NCBI RefSeq assembly: GCF_051209875.1
Contig: NZ_JBNTQY010000001.1
Coordinates: forward strand, 5,642,001 to 5,706,000
DNA: 64,000 bases
Reading direction: 5' to 3'
Origin: Emticicia sp051209875
Lineage (GTDB): Bacteria > Bacteroidota > Bacteroidia > Cytophagales > Spirosomataceae
The notes beneath the pieces are model-generated. The model searched no databases. It saw nothing but the letters and a program-made list of their open reading frames with translations, and was not told the DNA's origin. Made by a program: the position numbers and the translations under genes. Every line of letters begins with the position of its first letter. The first letter of the stretch is position 1. This document shows positions 16,913 to 24,195 of the stretch, piece after piece.

Positions 16913-17812
16913 ATGAATCGTAGAAACTTTATTCAAACGACAGCATTAACGCTTGGTACGTTGACTCTTTCAAGCAAAGAGCTATTAGCGAATTTACTTG
17001 CCGAAAATCCGTATAAAATGCGTGAACTTCGTGGTGGAGTCAGTGTTTTTACTGAACGAGGCGGTACAATTGCCTACTTAAATACTAAAAAGGGATTTGC
17101 CGTAGTAGATTCACAATTTCCTGAGCAGTCAAAACACTTGATTGATGAACTAAAAAAACTTTCTGAAAAACCAATTCAATTACTCATCAATACCCATCAT
17201 CACGGCGACCACTCAGGAGGAAATATTTCGTTTAAAGGTTTGGTCGAACATGTTATTGCTCATGAAAACTCATTGAAAAACCAGCAAATTACTGCACAAA
17301 AGCAAAAAACAGAAGATAAACAGCTTTATCCAGATGTTACTTTTTCAGATACTTGGAAACAAAAAGTAGGAAAAGAAAGCATCAAAGCTCATTATTTTGG
17401 AGCGGGACATACCAATGGCGATAGTTTTATTCATTTTGAACATGCCAATATTGTACATACGGGTGATTTGGTTTTCAATCGTCGCTATCCATTTGTTGAT
17501 AGAGCTGCTGGTGCAAACATCAAAAGTTGGATTGCGGTTTTAGACAAAGCATTGGCGACATTCGACAACGAAACGCTGTTTGTTTTTGGTCATGCTTTCG
17601 ACCCCGAAAAAATTACTGGTACTAAAGAAGATATTAAAGTTTTTCAAGACTATCTTTCTAAATTACTCGTATTTGTAGAAAGTGAAATGAAGGCAGGTAA
17701 ATCTAAAGACGAAATCTTGAAAATCGCTGCTATTCCGGGGGTTACGGAAATGAAAGGTGATGGAATTGTGCGAAGTGTACAAGCTGCATACGAAGAGTTG
17801 GGGGGGATATAA
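16913..17812 (+). CDS. Exported metallo-beta-lactamase-fold hydrolase
   Basis: 299 residues from the ATG at 16913. The frame extends to 16844, but those 23 residues overlap the preceding stop and only the ATG at 16913 gives the twin-arginine-like signal MNRRNFIQTTALTLGTLTLS. Zinc motif: INTHHHGDHSGGN (HxHxDH). Further ligands are in HYFGAGHTNGDSFIHFEHAN, VHTGDLVF and FVFGHAFDP. Its resemblance is to the quinoprotein-relay/SoxH-like MBL group. A periplasmic location is inferred from the signal. It probably shares a transcript with the upstream MBL gene. Confidence 0.88.
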   Translation: MNRRNFIQTTALTLGTLTLSSKELLANLLAENPYKMRELRGGVSVFTERGGTIAYLNTKKGFAVVDSQFPEQSKHLIDELKKLSEKPIQLLINTHHHGDHSGGNISFKGLVEHVIAHENSLKNQQITAQKQKTEDKQLYPDVTFSDTWKQKVGKESIKAHYFGAGHTNGDSFIHFEHANIVHTGDLVFNRRYPFVDRAAGANIKSWIAVLDKALATFDNETLFVFGHAFDPEKITGTKEDIKVFQDYLSKLLVFVESEMKAGKSKDEILKIAAIPGVTEMKGDGIVRSVQAAYEELGGI

Positions 17813-17921
17813 GATTTATTAAATGCTAAAAATAACATCTTGATTAGCAAATAGTTATATGTGGCAAACAATTTTGGCAACAAAGAGTTATTCTTAGTAA
17901 AGATATAAAATACGTGTAGAT

Positions 17922-18500
17922 ATGATAGCTTTGAATAGCGAAAAAGCCGCTCTTTGGGCAGAAAAATGGGTGCCAATTATCATTGATGTAGAAGGAGTTG
18001 AAAATCCTCCACGCTACGAAGTTTCAAACTTTGGCCGTTTGAAAAGCCTGCAAAGCTCCGAAAAAGGAGAAATTATTAAAGGTTCTGTCATTCAGGGTTA
18101 TCGTTCATTGAATGTGCGACTCCCCAAAGGAAAATCTTTTAACCGTTACGTTCATAAATTAGTCGCTGAAACTTTTGTTCCTAAACCAAGTCCTGACCAT
18201 AAATTTGTTATTCATCTTGACTTTGATAAAATGAGTAATCATTTTGAAAACTTAAAATGGGTAACAAAAGATGAAATGGTTATTCATAATCGTGAAAATC
18301 CTGCGGTAATAAATAAACCTATTCCGAAGCGAACTAAAAATTATAAATTGACCGAAACAAAAGTACGGCTAATCAAAAAAATGCTTCAAAAAGATAATAC
18401 CCGTCTAAAGATGATTGCAAAACAATTTGGTATTACACATACTCAGCTCAATCGTATTCGTTCGGGAGAAAATTGGGGATATGTAAAAGTTGAAGATTAA
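17922..18500 (+). CDS. NUMOD4/HNH-like protein with C-terminal helix-turn-helix
   Basis: 192 residues. Residues about 16-50 are a NUMOD4 domain (WVPIIIDVEGVENPPRYEVS, then NFGRLKSL). Residues 65-125 follow the HNH_3 layout (HKLVAETFVPKPSPDHKFVI, then HFENLKWVT) as in phage homing endonucleases. The usual NHIDGNK core is altered to IHLDFDKMSN: the Asn before the His is lost and the rest is diverged. A DNA-binding helix-turn-helix is at about 140-185 (IKKMLQKDNTRLKMIAKQFG). No intron, intein or phage gene is nearby. It may be a domesticated DNA-binding protein and not an active homing enzyme. It ends at a strong terminator. Confidence 0.82.
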   Translation: MIALNSEKAALWAEKWVPIIIDVEGVENPPRYEVSNFGRLKSLQSSEKGEIIKGSVIQGYRSLNVRLPKGKSFNRYVHKLVAETFVPKPSPDHKFVIHLDFDKMSNHFENLKWVTKDEMVIHNRENPAVINKPIPKRTKNYKLTETKVRLIKKMLQKDNTRLKMIAKQFGITHTQLNRIRSGENWGYVKVED

Positions 18501-18501
18501 G

Positions 18502-18545
18502 AAAAATCAAAAGGCTTTCTCGATGAGAAAGCCTTTTGATTTTTT
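18502..18545. terminator. Strong bidirectional terminator between NUMOD4 gene and lpdA
   Basis: A near-perfect 20-bp stem with a 3-base loop: arms 18502-18521 and 18525-18544, cores GGCTTTCTC and GAGAAAGCC. A-rich 5' and T-rich 3' flanks let it serve both converging genes. Confidence 0.9.
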
Positions 18546-18559
18546 AAGAAGCTATATTT

Positions 18560-19951
18560 TTATAAATGTATTACTTCACCATAAGCAGCAGCGGCCGCTT
18601 CCATGATAGCTTCTGACATAGTTGGGTGTGGGTGTACCGACTTGATAATTTCCATACCTGTAGTTTCTAATTTACGAGCCACTACTGCCTCGGCAATCAT
18701 TTCAGTTACGTTATTTCCAATCATGTGACAACCTAACCACTCGCCATATTTAGCATCAAAAATTACTTTTACGAAACCTTCTGGTACACCACCAGCTTTG
18801 GCTTTGCCCGATGCCGAGAATGGAAATTTACCTACTTTTATTTCATACCCAGCTTCTTTGGCTGCTTTTTCAGTATAACCTACCGAAGCGATTTCTGGTG
18901 AACAATAAGTACAACCTGGAATATTTTTGTAATCCAATGGTTGTGGATGATGTCCAGCAATTTTTTCTACGCAAATAATTCCTTCGGCAGAAGCTACGTG
19001 AGCCAATGCTTGTCCTGGTGTTACGTCACCGATGGCATAATATCCTGGAATATTTGTTTCTGAAAAACCATTGACTAATATTTTACCTCTATCAGTAGCA
19101 ATACCAACATCTTCTAATCCGATATTTTCGATATTTGCTACGATTCCTGCTGCAGAAAGCACTACATCTGTTTCTATTTTTATTTCACCCGTTGGTGTTT
19201 TTACAGTCGAAACACAGCCACTTCCCGAAATATCAACTTTTTCTACACTTGAACTTGTGTAAATTTCGATACCCAATTTCTTATAAATCTTGGCCAATTC
19301 TTTAGAAATATCTTCGTCTTCAACAGGAACGATATTTGGCATAAATTCTACGATGGTCACTTTCGTACCCATGCTTGCATATACATACGCAAACTCAACA
19401 CCGATTGCTCCAGAACCCATCACCAACATTGATGCCGGTTGCTTAGCAAGGCTCATCGCTTTGCGGTATTCTATTACTTTTTCTCCGTCTATCGGTACGT
19501 TTGGTAGTTGTCTTGCTCTTGCACCTGTTGCAATGATGATATGCTTTCCTTCTACTTCGCTTTTCTTGCCTTCTGCATCAGTTACCTCTACTTTTTTGCC
19601 TGCTTTTACTTTGCCATAACCGAAGATTACGTCAATTTTATTTTTCTTCATCAAGAAAGTTACACCTTTGCTCATACCTTCAGCAACACCACGCGAACGC
19701 TTGATAACTGCCTCAAAGTTGGCATGTGACTCGCCTACTTCGATTCCGTAATCTTTGGCATGCTTGATGTATTCAAATACTTGAGCAGATTTCAATAAAG
19801 CTTTGGTAGGAATACAGCCCCAGTTAAGGCAAATACCACCTAAGCTTTCTTTTTCAATGATGGCTGTTTTTAAGCCTAATTGTGATGCACGAATAGCGGC
19901 TACATAACCGCCAGGACCACTTCCAAGTATAACAACGTCGTATTGTGCCAT
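18560..19951 (-). CDS. lpdA: Dihydrolipoyl dehydrogenase (E3)
   Basis: 463 residues from the ATG at 19951 (MAQYDVVILGSGPGGY); an upstream in-frame extension of 15 residues to 19996 is not credible. FAD loop LGSGPGGYVAAIRA, redox disulfide GGICLNWGCIPTKALL, NAD loop VMGSGAIGVEFAYVYA, second FAD segment YYAIGDVTPGQALAHVA, and catalytic HPHPTMSEAIMEA near the C-terminus. E3 reoxidises dihydrolipoamide in pyruvate/2-oxoglutarate dehydrogenase and the glycine cleavage system. No E1/E2 genes are adjacent. TAATTTTG on the minus strand at 19984-19991 is a likely promoter box. Confidence 0.97.
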   Translation of the reverse strand: MAQYDVVILGSGPGGYVAAIRASQLGLKTAIIEKESLGGICLNWGCIPTKALLKSAQVFEYIKHAKDYGIEVGESHANFEAVIKRSRGVAEGMSKGVTFLMKKNKIDVIFGYGKVKAGKKVEVTDAEGKKSEVEGKHIIIATGARARQLPNVPIDGEKVIEYRKAMSLAKQPASMLVMGSGAIGVEFAYVYASMGTKVTIVEFMPNIVPVEDEDISKELAKIYKKLGIEIYTSSSVEKVDISGSGCVSTVKTPTGEIKIETDVVLSAAGIVANIENIGLEDVGIATDRGKILVNGFSETNIPGYYAIGDVTPGQALAHVASAEGIICVEKIAGHHPQPLDYKNIPGCTYCSPEIASVGYTEKAAKEAGYEIKVGKFPFSASGKAKAGGVPEGFVKVIFDAKYGEWLGCHMIGNNVTEMIAEAVVARKLETTGMEIIKSVHPHPTMSEAIMEAAAAAYGEVIHL

Positions 19952-19983
19952 AAAATGTTTCTTGTTAATTGTAAACTTCGGTG

Positions 19984-19991
19984 CAAAATTA
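19984..19991 (-). promoter_or_regulatory. Candidate -7 box of lpdA
   Basis: TAATTTTG on the minus strand, about 33 bp before the lpdA ATG, fits TAnnTTTG. A TTTT lies 19 bp upstream in the -33 position. Confidence 0.45.
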
Positions 19992-20125
19992 GACAAAATA
20001 TGGCACGATTAAAACGATTTATCAGATTTGTAAGATTGTGAGCTTTTATTTATCAATTCACCGAAGTATTGTAGTATTTTTCTAAGAAACAACATTTGCT
20101 CAATCTTAGTTTTGTCTATTCAAAA

Positions 20126-20163
20126 AAAATCCTGAAAGGTTTTATTTAACCTTTCAGGATTTT
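20126..20163 (-). terminator. Terminator of the TlpA-like gene
   Basis: AAAATCCTGAAAGGTT (20126-20141) and AACCTTTCAGGATTTT (20148-20163) form a perfect 16-bp stem with a 6-base loop. On the minus strand it is followed by T residues. It lies 20 bp after the minus-strand stop at 20184. Confidence 0.88.
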
Positions 20164-20183
20164 CAACAAAAATAAAATAATAA

Positions 20184-21371
20184 TTACTTACTGGCTTCAT
20201 CTACCCAATGGCTCATTTCTTTTACGATTGCATCGCTTGAACCAAGATAACCTGTACTTTTAAATTTGATTTTTCCTTCTTTGTCTATACAAAATTTGGC
20301 AGGAATTCCATTTACACCATAGTTTCCTGCTACTTCACCACCGATGTCCATAATCACAGGAAAAGTATCAAAACCTCTTTGTTTTACAAAAGTTTTCACT
20401 GTTTGTGTCCATTGGCTTACATCTACTCTTTCGTAAGTATTTACAAACAAAAACTTTACATTTGGATTATTTTTATATTTGTCCATTGATAATTTCATAC
20501 CTGGGAAAGACATGATACATGGACCACACCAAGTTGCCCAAAAATCAAGCACAACAACTTTTCCACGAAGTTCTGAAAGTTTTACGCTTTTCCCATCTAA
20601 ATCAACCAAAGAAAAATCAGGTGCATCTGCTCCTACTGCTCCAGCACTTCTACGTTTTACGTCTTGCACAAATAATTTTGCAAAGAAATGATTTTTACCT
20701 TCAGCTTCTAATTGTTTGGCTGTTTTAGCAAAAATTTCAAAGTCTCTTTCAGGATTTAGGAAATTATTAATAGCTATCAAACCCGAAAGTGAGGTTCCTA
20801 ATTCAGCAATAATAGGCTTAATGGAAGCATAGTACTTTTCTTCTGAGGCTTGATAGGTCATTTGAATATCTTTCCTTTTCTTCTCGTCTTTTTTCTGAGT
20901 TGCCGCATCAAATTGATTTTGTAAATCTGTTTGTATTTGACGAAACTTCTGAGATTCGGCAACAACTTGGTTGAATTTTGCCATCATTGGTGACCCTTCC
21001 ACAGAAAAAGTTGCTGCTTTGTCGGGCGTACTCACACCATCTGCTGTAATATTGAGGGTTTCTCCGCCGTCCAAAATCAAACCAATGACTTGTTGATTGG
21101 CAATGTTGAGTTGATAAATGCCTGGCTCTGCGATTTTGCCTTTGAAAGCAAAAGTCATATCGGGCGAAATGGCAACCGAATCCAATCGCATGGGAATATT
21201 ACGATCGTTCATTCGTTCAAAGTAAACTTTACCACTGATCGAACTTTTTATCTTTCCCGATATATTGTAGGTACTTTCTGCACCTGTCGATGCCACGGCT
21301 GTCTGCTGTGGTTGCGATTGGCAAGCTAAACCAATAGTCATCAAGCATATAGCAATCATTATACGTTTCAT
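20184..21371 (-). CDS. TlpA-family thiol-disulfide oxidoreductase with DUF4369 domain
   Basis: 395 residues. The signal peptide contains a possible lipobox (LMTIGLACQSQ), suggesting a lipoprotein. Residues about 35-135 are the DUF4369 beta domain (YNISGKIKSSISGKVYFERM), followed by a helical linker (about 140-235). The thioredoxin domain carries the active site WATWCGPCIMSFPG and the cis-Pro region NGIPAKFCIDKEGKI. Such proteins reduce or isomerise disulfides in the periplasm, for example in cytochrome c maturation. It is a single gene. A heptad repeat (TTAGC units) starts 12 bp upstream of its ATG. Confidence 0.92.
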   Translation of the reverse strand: MKRIMIAICLMTIGLACQSQPQQTAVASTGAESTYNISGKIKSSISGKVYFERMNDRNIPMRLDSVAISPDMTFAFKGKIAEPGIYQLNIANQQVIGLILDGGETLNITADGVSTPDKAATFSVEGSPMMAKFNQVVAESQKFRQIQTDLQNQFDAATQKKDEKKRKDIQMTYQASEEKYYASIKPIIAELGTSLSGLIAINNFLNPERDFEIFAKTAKQLEAEGKNHFFAKLFVQDVKRRSAGAVGADAPDFSLVDLDGKSVKLSELRGKVVVLDFWATWCGPCIMSFPGMKLSMDKYKNNPNVKFLFVNTYERVDVSQWTQTVKTFVKQRGFDTFPVIMDIGGEVAGNYGVNGIPAKFCIDKEGKIKFKSTGYLGSSDAIVKEMSHWVDEASK

Positions 21372-21382
21372 AAAATTTGCGG

Positions 21383-21485
21383 TTAGCTTTTAGCGGTTAG
21401 CTATTAGCTTTAAAAATGGTGATTTTATTATTTGTCTTTATACTTCAAAAAGAGGTCATTTTCTTGAAAAATAGTTGCTAAAAGC
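21383..21485. repeat. Heptad-periodic element (TTAGC units)
   Basis: TTAGC at 21383, 21390, 21397 and 21404: an exact 7-bp period over four units. GCTTTTAGC within it (21386-21394) has its reverse complement GCTAAAAGC at 21477-21485, next to the gatB stop. The gap between the TlpA-like start and the gatB stop is thus framed by the two arms. Confidence 0.75.
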
Positions 21486-21488
21486 CCC

Positions 21489-22934
21489 TTATTGTAAAGC
21501 CTTTATCAATAGTTCGTTGGTACGTTTGGGGTCGGCAGAGCCTTTCGATTTTTTCATAACTTCTCCAACAAACATGCCAAGTAAGCCTTTTTTCCCGCTT
21601 TTGTATTCCTTTACTTTATCGGCATTGGCTGCCAGAACTTCGTTGATTAACGCTTGTAGCGTGTCAGTATTGCTTTGTTGAATCAAATTATTAGATTCTG
21701 CCAATTTCAATGCTGTTTGTGTTGGGTTTTCAAGCATCAACGGAAATAGCTTTTGTGAAGCGGCCGAACTACTGATTTTGTTTTCATCAACCAATAAAAT
21801 TATTTCAGCTAATTGACTTGGCTTAAGAGCAAAATCACTAATCTCTATACTATTTTCATTCAAATAACCTCGAATCGTAGAGGTTAGCCAATTGGAAACG
21901 ACTTTATAGTTTGATGTTAATTGGCAAGTCTCCAAAAAGTAACTCGCCATTTCTTTTGATTCTGTAAGTGTTACAGCGTGTTCTTCTAAAATGCCAAATT
22001 CTTTTGTAAATTTATCGAATAATTGATTGGGTAATGCAGGCATTTTTGCTTGAATTGCAGCCAACCATTCATCCGAAATTCTAATTGGAGCTAAATCTGG
22101 CTCAGGAAAATAACGATAATCATTCATCGTTTCTTTTAACCTCATGCCGTAAGTTTCTCCATTATCCGCATCAAACATTCGGGTTTCTTGAATGATTTTT
22201 TCGCCTGCATCAAGCATTTTTGACTGGCGTTTGTATTCAAAGTCAACCGCTCGCTGTAAATTACGAATCGAATTCATATTCTTGATTTCGACCTTCGTTC
22301 CAAACTCCTTTGCTCCAAATTCTCTTAACGAAATATTCAAATCGGCACGCATCGATCCTTCTTCCATATTTCCATCACAAATATCAAGATAACGCACCAT
22401 CTTTCTGATTTCTGTTAAATATGCTCCAGCTTCTTCTCCACTTCTCATACAAGGTTCTGAAACAATCTCGACCAATGGTGTACCTGCACGGTTGTAATCG
22501 AGCAAAGTAAAAGCATCGCTTCCATCATGCACAGATTTTCCTGCATCCTCTTCTAAGTGAATGTGGTGTAGTTCCAATGTTCTTTCACGGAAACTTTTGC
22601 CATCTTTCAAACGTACCGTTATGCTTCCACCTTTACAAATAGGATATTTATCTTGCGACACCTGATAGCCTTTTGGAAGGTCAGGATAGAAATAATTTTT
22701 TCGGTCGAAATAATTGTTTCTCGTAATTTCACAACCACAAGCTAAACCCATTTTTATGGCATATTCAACTGCGTTTTTATTCAATTTTGGTAAAACTCCA
22801 GGGTGTCCCAAAGTAATGACACTAATATTGGTGTTGGGTTCGCTACCAAATTTATTGGTATCGGATGCAAAAATTTTACTTTCTGTCGAAAGTTGACAGT
22901 GGACTTCTAAACCTATAACTATTTCGTATTTCAT
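21489..22934 (-). CDS. gatB: Asp/Glu-tRNA amidotransferase subunit B
   Basis: 481 residues from the ATG at 22934 (MKYEIVIGLEVHCQL); the 7-residue extension to a TTG at 22955 is not needed. GatB signatures: IGLEVHCQLSTESKIF, ITRNNYFDRKNYFYPDLPKG, DYNRAGTPLVEIVSEP and MNDYRYFPEPDLAPI. The C-terminal YqeY-like tail domain (about 330-480) ends ALINEVLAANADKVKEYKSG and GLLGMFVGEVMKKSKG. With GatA and GatC it amidates Glu-tRNA(Gln) and/or Asp-tRNA(Asn). GatA and GatC are not in the window. A TAAATTTG box (minus strand, 23022-23029) probably drives it. Confidence 0.97.
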   Translation of the reverse strand: MKYEIVIGLEVHCQLSTESKIFASDTNKFGSEPNTNISVITLGHPGVLPKLNKNAVEYAIKMGLACGCEITRNNYFDRKNYFYPDLPKGYQVSQDKYPICKGGSITVRLKDGKSFRERTLELHHIHLEEDAGKSVHDGSDAFTLLDYNRAGTPLVEIVSEPCMRSGEEAGAYLTEIRKMVRYLDICDGNMEEGSMRADLNISLREFGAKEFGTKVEIKNMNSIRNLQRAVDFEYKRQSKMLDAGEKIIQETRMFDADNGETYGMRLKETMNDYRYFPEPDLAPIRISDEWLAAIQAKMPALPNQLFDKFTKEFGILEEHAVTLTESKEMASYFLETCQLTSNYKVVSNWLTSTIRGYLNENSIEISDFALKPSQLAEIILLVDENKISSSAASQKLFPLMLENPTQTALKLAESNNLIQQSNTDTLQALINEVLAANADKVKEYKSGKKGLLGMFVGEVMKKSKGSADPKRTNELLIKALQ

Positions 22935-23021
22935 ATTTTGGTGCTTAAAGCACAATTAAGAATGTAGCTAATGATATATTTAGACAGACCATTGCTAACA
23001 ATAATGCTCTTTATTACAATG

Positions 23022-23029
23022 CAAATTTA
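23022..23029 (-). promoter_or_regulatory. Candidate -7 box of gatB
   Basis: TAAATTTG on the minus strand matches TAnnTTTG and lies about 90 bp before the gatB ATG. Confidence 0.4.
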
Positions 23030-23071
23030 GGGTTTTTCGCTGAAACTTTCGTTATAGTTTTTCACTTGCTG

Positions 23072-23665
23072 CTATTCTGTCCAAGAATTCATGCCATTTA
23101 AAGGCATACAACCAATGTATGTTCCTGGAACAGGGTCGTATCTTAAAATTTCTTTTCCTACTTTTTCAGATGTAAAATAACCCATCAAAGTCAGGCTTTT
23201 CATTCTTCGGAAAAAGGTAATGGGGTCGGGTTTTTCTACCAAAACAATTCCCCAAAGACTTGGTGGAAACTTGGCTGCTTCCTTGTCAAGTTGTGTGAGA
23301 ATTTCCTCTTTTTGCTTTTGCTCACATGCTACGAATGCTTTTCCATAATCTTTTTCACAACGTTTATCTAAAGACTCAATGCCTTCGACAAACTCTTTTT
23401 GGTCGGCCTCAGTAAGCAATTCTTTCAGCATTTTATCAATAAATTGCGGCACGCCTAAGTCTTTTGCACCTGGGGTTGCTGTTCGTGGCAAGATAGTTTC
23501 CGCCATTTCAGCAATCGTATTTGCTTGGTTATTACTCAAAAAAACAGGCTGCCAAGTCAATTTGGCTTCATTTTGACAAGAAATCAGCAAATCTGAAACA
23601 GCACTTGCCGAAACAGCATAGCCTAAAAATAAGGCTGTATTTTTTATATATTCTCTGCGATTCAT
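23072..23665 (-). CDS. Gluconate 2-dehydrogenase subunit 3 family protein
   Basis: 197 residues. Twin-arginine-like leader NRREYIKNTALFLGYAVSAS, then SCQ (a lipobox-like cysteine near residue 30). The subunit-3 body contains AETILPRTATPGAKDLGVPQ, FIDKMLKELL and the late FFRRMKSLTLMGYFTSEKVG. This small subunit accompanies a large GMC flavoprotein and helps its export and electron transfer. The expected large subunit is the next gene but one (24196-25920); a four-helix-bundle gene with flanking repeats lies between them. The cytochrome subunit of classical gluconate dehydrogenase is not nearby. Confidence 0.9.
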   Translation of the reverse strand: MNRREYIKNTALFLGYAVSASAVSDLLISCQNEAKLTWQPVFLSNNQANTIAEMAETILPRTATPGAKDLGVPQFIDKMLKELLTEADQKEFVEGIESLDKRCEKDYGKAFVACEQKQKEEILTQLDKEAAKFPPSLWGIVLVEKPDPITFFRRMKSLTLMGYFTSEKVGKEILRYDPVPGTYIGCMPLNGMNSWTE

Positions 23666-23668
23666 ATT

Positions 23669-23735
23669 GATTGTTGATTTTTGATTGACGATTGTAGATT
23701 TCTTATTTTTGATTAAAAATCAACAATTACTAATC
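23669..23735. repeat. Heptad-periodic inverted-arm element left of four-helix-bundle gene
   Basis: GATT at 23669, 23676, 23683, 23690, 23697 and 23711 (TATT at 23704), an exact 7-bp period. The complementary word AATC/AATT follows at 23718, 23725 and 23732. It begins 3 bp beyond the subunit-3 start codon. Its units match, in inverted orientation, the element at 24156-24194. Confidence 0.85.
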
Positions 23736-23748
23736 TACTTTAATTTAT

Positions 23749-24105
23749 TTATTTTTGTTTACTTTTTAATGTTATAATTGAAGCGACCGTCATAGAAATA
23801 ATTTCATTTGTCTCTTTTATTAAATCTGTAAGCCGATTTTCAGGTAAAAGTCCAGATTCGGTAATTAATTCTAACCAATAAAGTGTTTCATCTGCTTCTT
23901 CCTCAACAATCTTCAATTTATTTATCATGTCAGCAGGTGATTTTGCTCTACAGTCAGCTCGATAGTTTGCTCCAACAGATGAAGATGACCGAATTATTTG
24001 TTTTGCATAAATACTTGAGCTTCTTGTATTGGGTATGGCATCAGCCATTTTCCCAATTCTCAAAGCCAATTGCTTTGTTCTAAATTTAAAAATCTCAGCA
24101 TCCAT
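23749..24105 (-). CDS. Four-helix-bundle protein (23S rRNA intervening-sequence/S23 family)
   Basis: 118 residues, the usual size. The family signature is clear: RSSSSVGANYRADCRAKSPA, then KIVEEEADETLYWLEL, with a C-terminal helix NEIISMTVASIITLKSK. Members occur as free-standing genes, inside 23S rRNA intervening sequences, and as the Avd accessory of diversity-generating retroelements; no reverse transcriptase or template repeat is seen here. The free-standing forms have no established function. The gene sits inside the GMC/subunit-3 operon, on the same strand, framed on both sides by heptad arrays in inverted orientation, as if inserted as a unit. Confidence 0.92.
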   Translation of the reverse strand: MDAEIFKFRTKQLALRIGKMADAIPNTRSSSIYAKQIIRSSSSVGANYRADCRAKSPADMINKLKIVEEEADETLYWLELITESGLLPENRLTDLIKETNEIISMTVASIITLKSKQK

Positions 24106-24155
24106 AATTTTTTATTTACGATTAATTTGATTGACAATTTTAGCTTGAAAATAAA

Positions 24156-24194
24156 AATTAGTAATCGTCAATCGAAAATCAATAATCGTCAATC
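24156..24194. repeat. Heptad-periodic array right of four-helix-bundle gene
   Basis: AATC at 24163, 24170, 24177, 24184 and 24191 (AATT at 24156): exact 7-bp period. Read on the minus strand the units are GATTGAC, GATTATT, GATTTTC, closely like the GATTGTT, GATTTTT, GATTGAC series at 23669-23696. The last unit ends one base before the GMC stop codon. Confidence 0.85.
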
Positions 24195-24195
24195 G

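Noticed and set aside
23749..24105. Diversity-generating retroelement, because Avd is a four-helix bundle
   Set aside because: No reverse transcriptase, template or variable repeat is found in the window.
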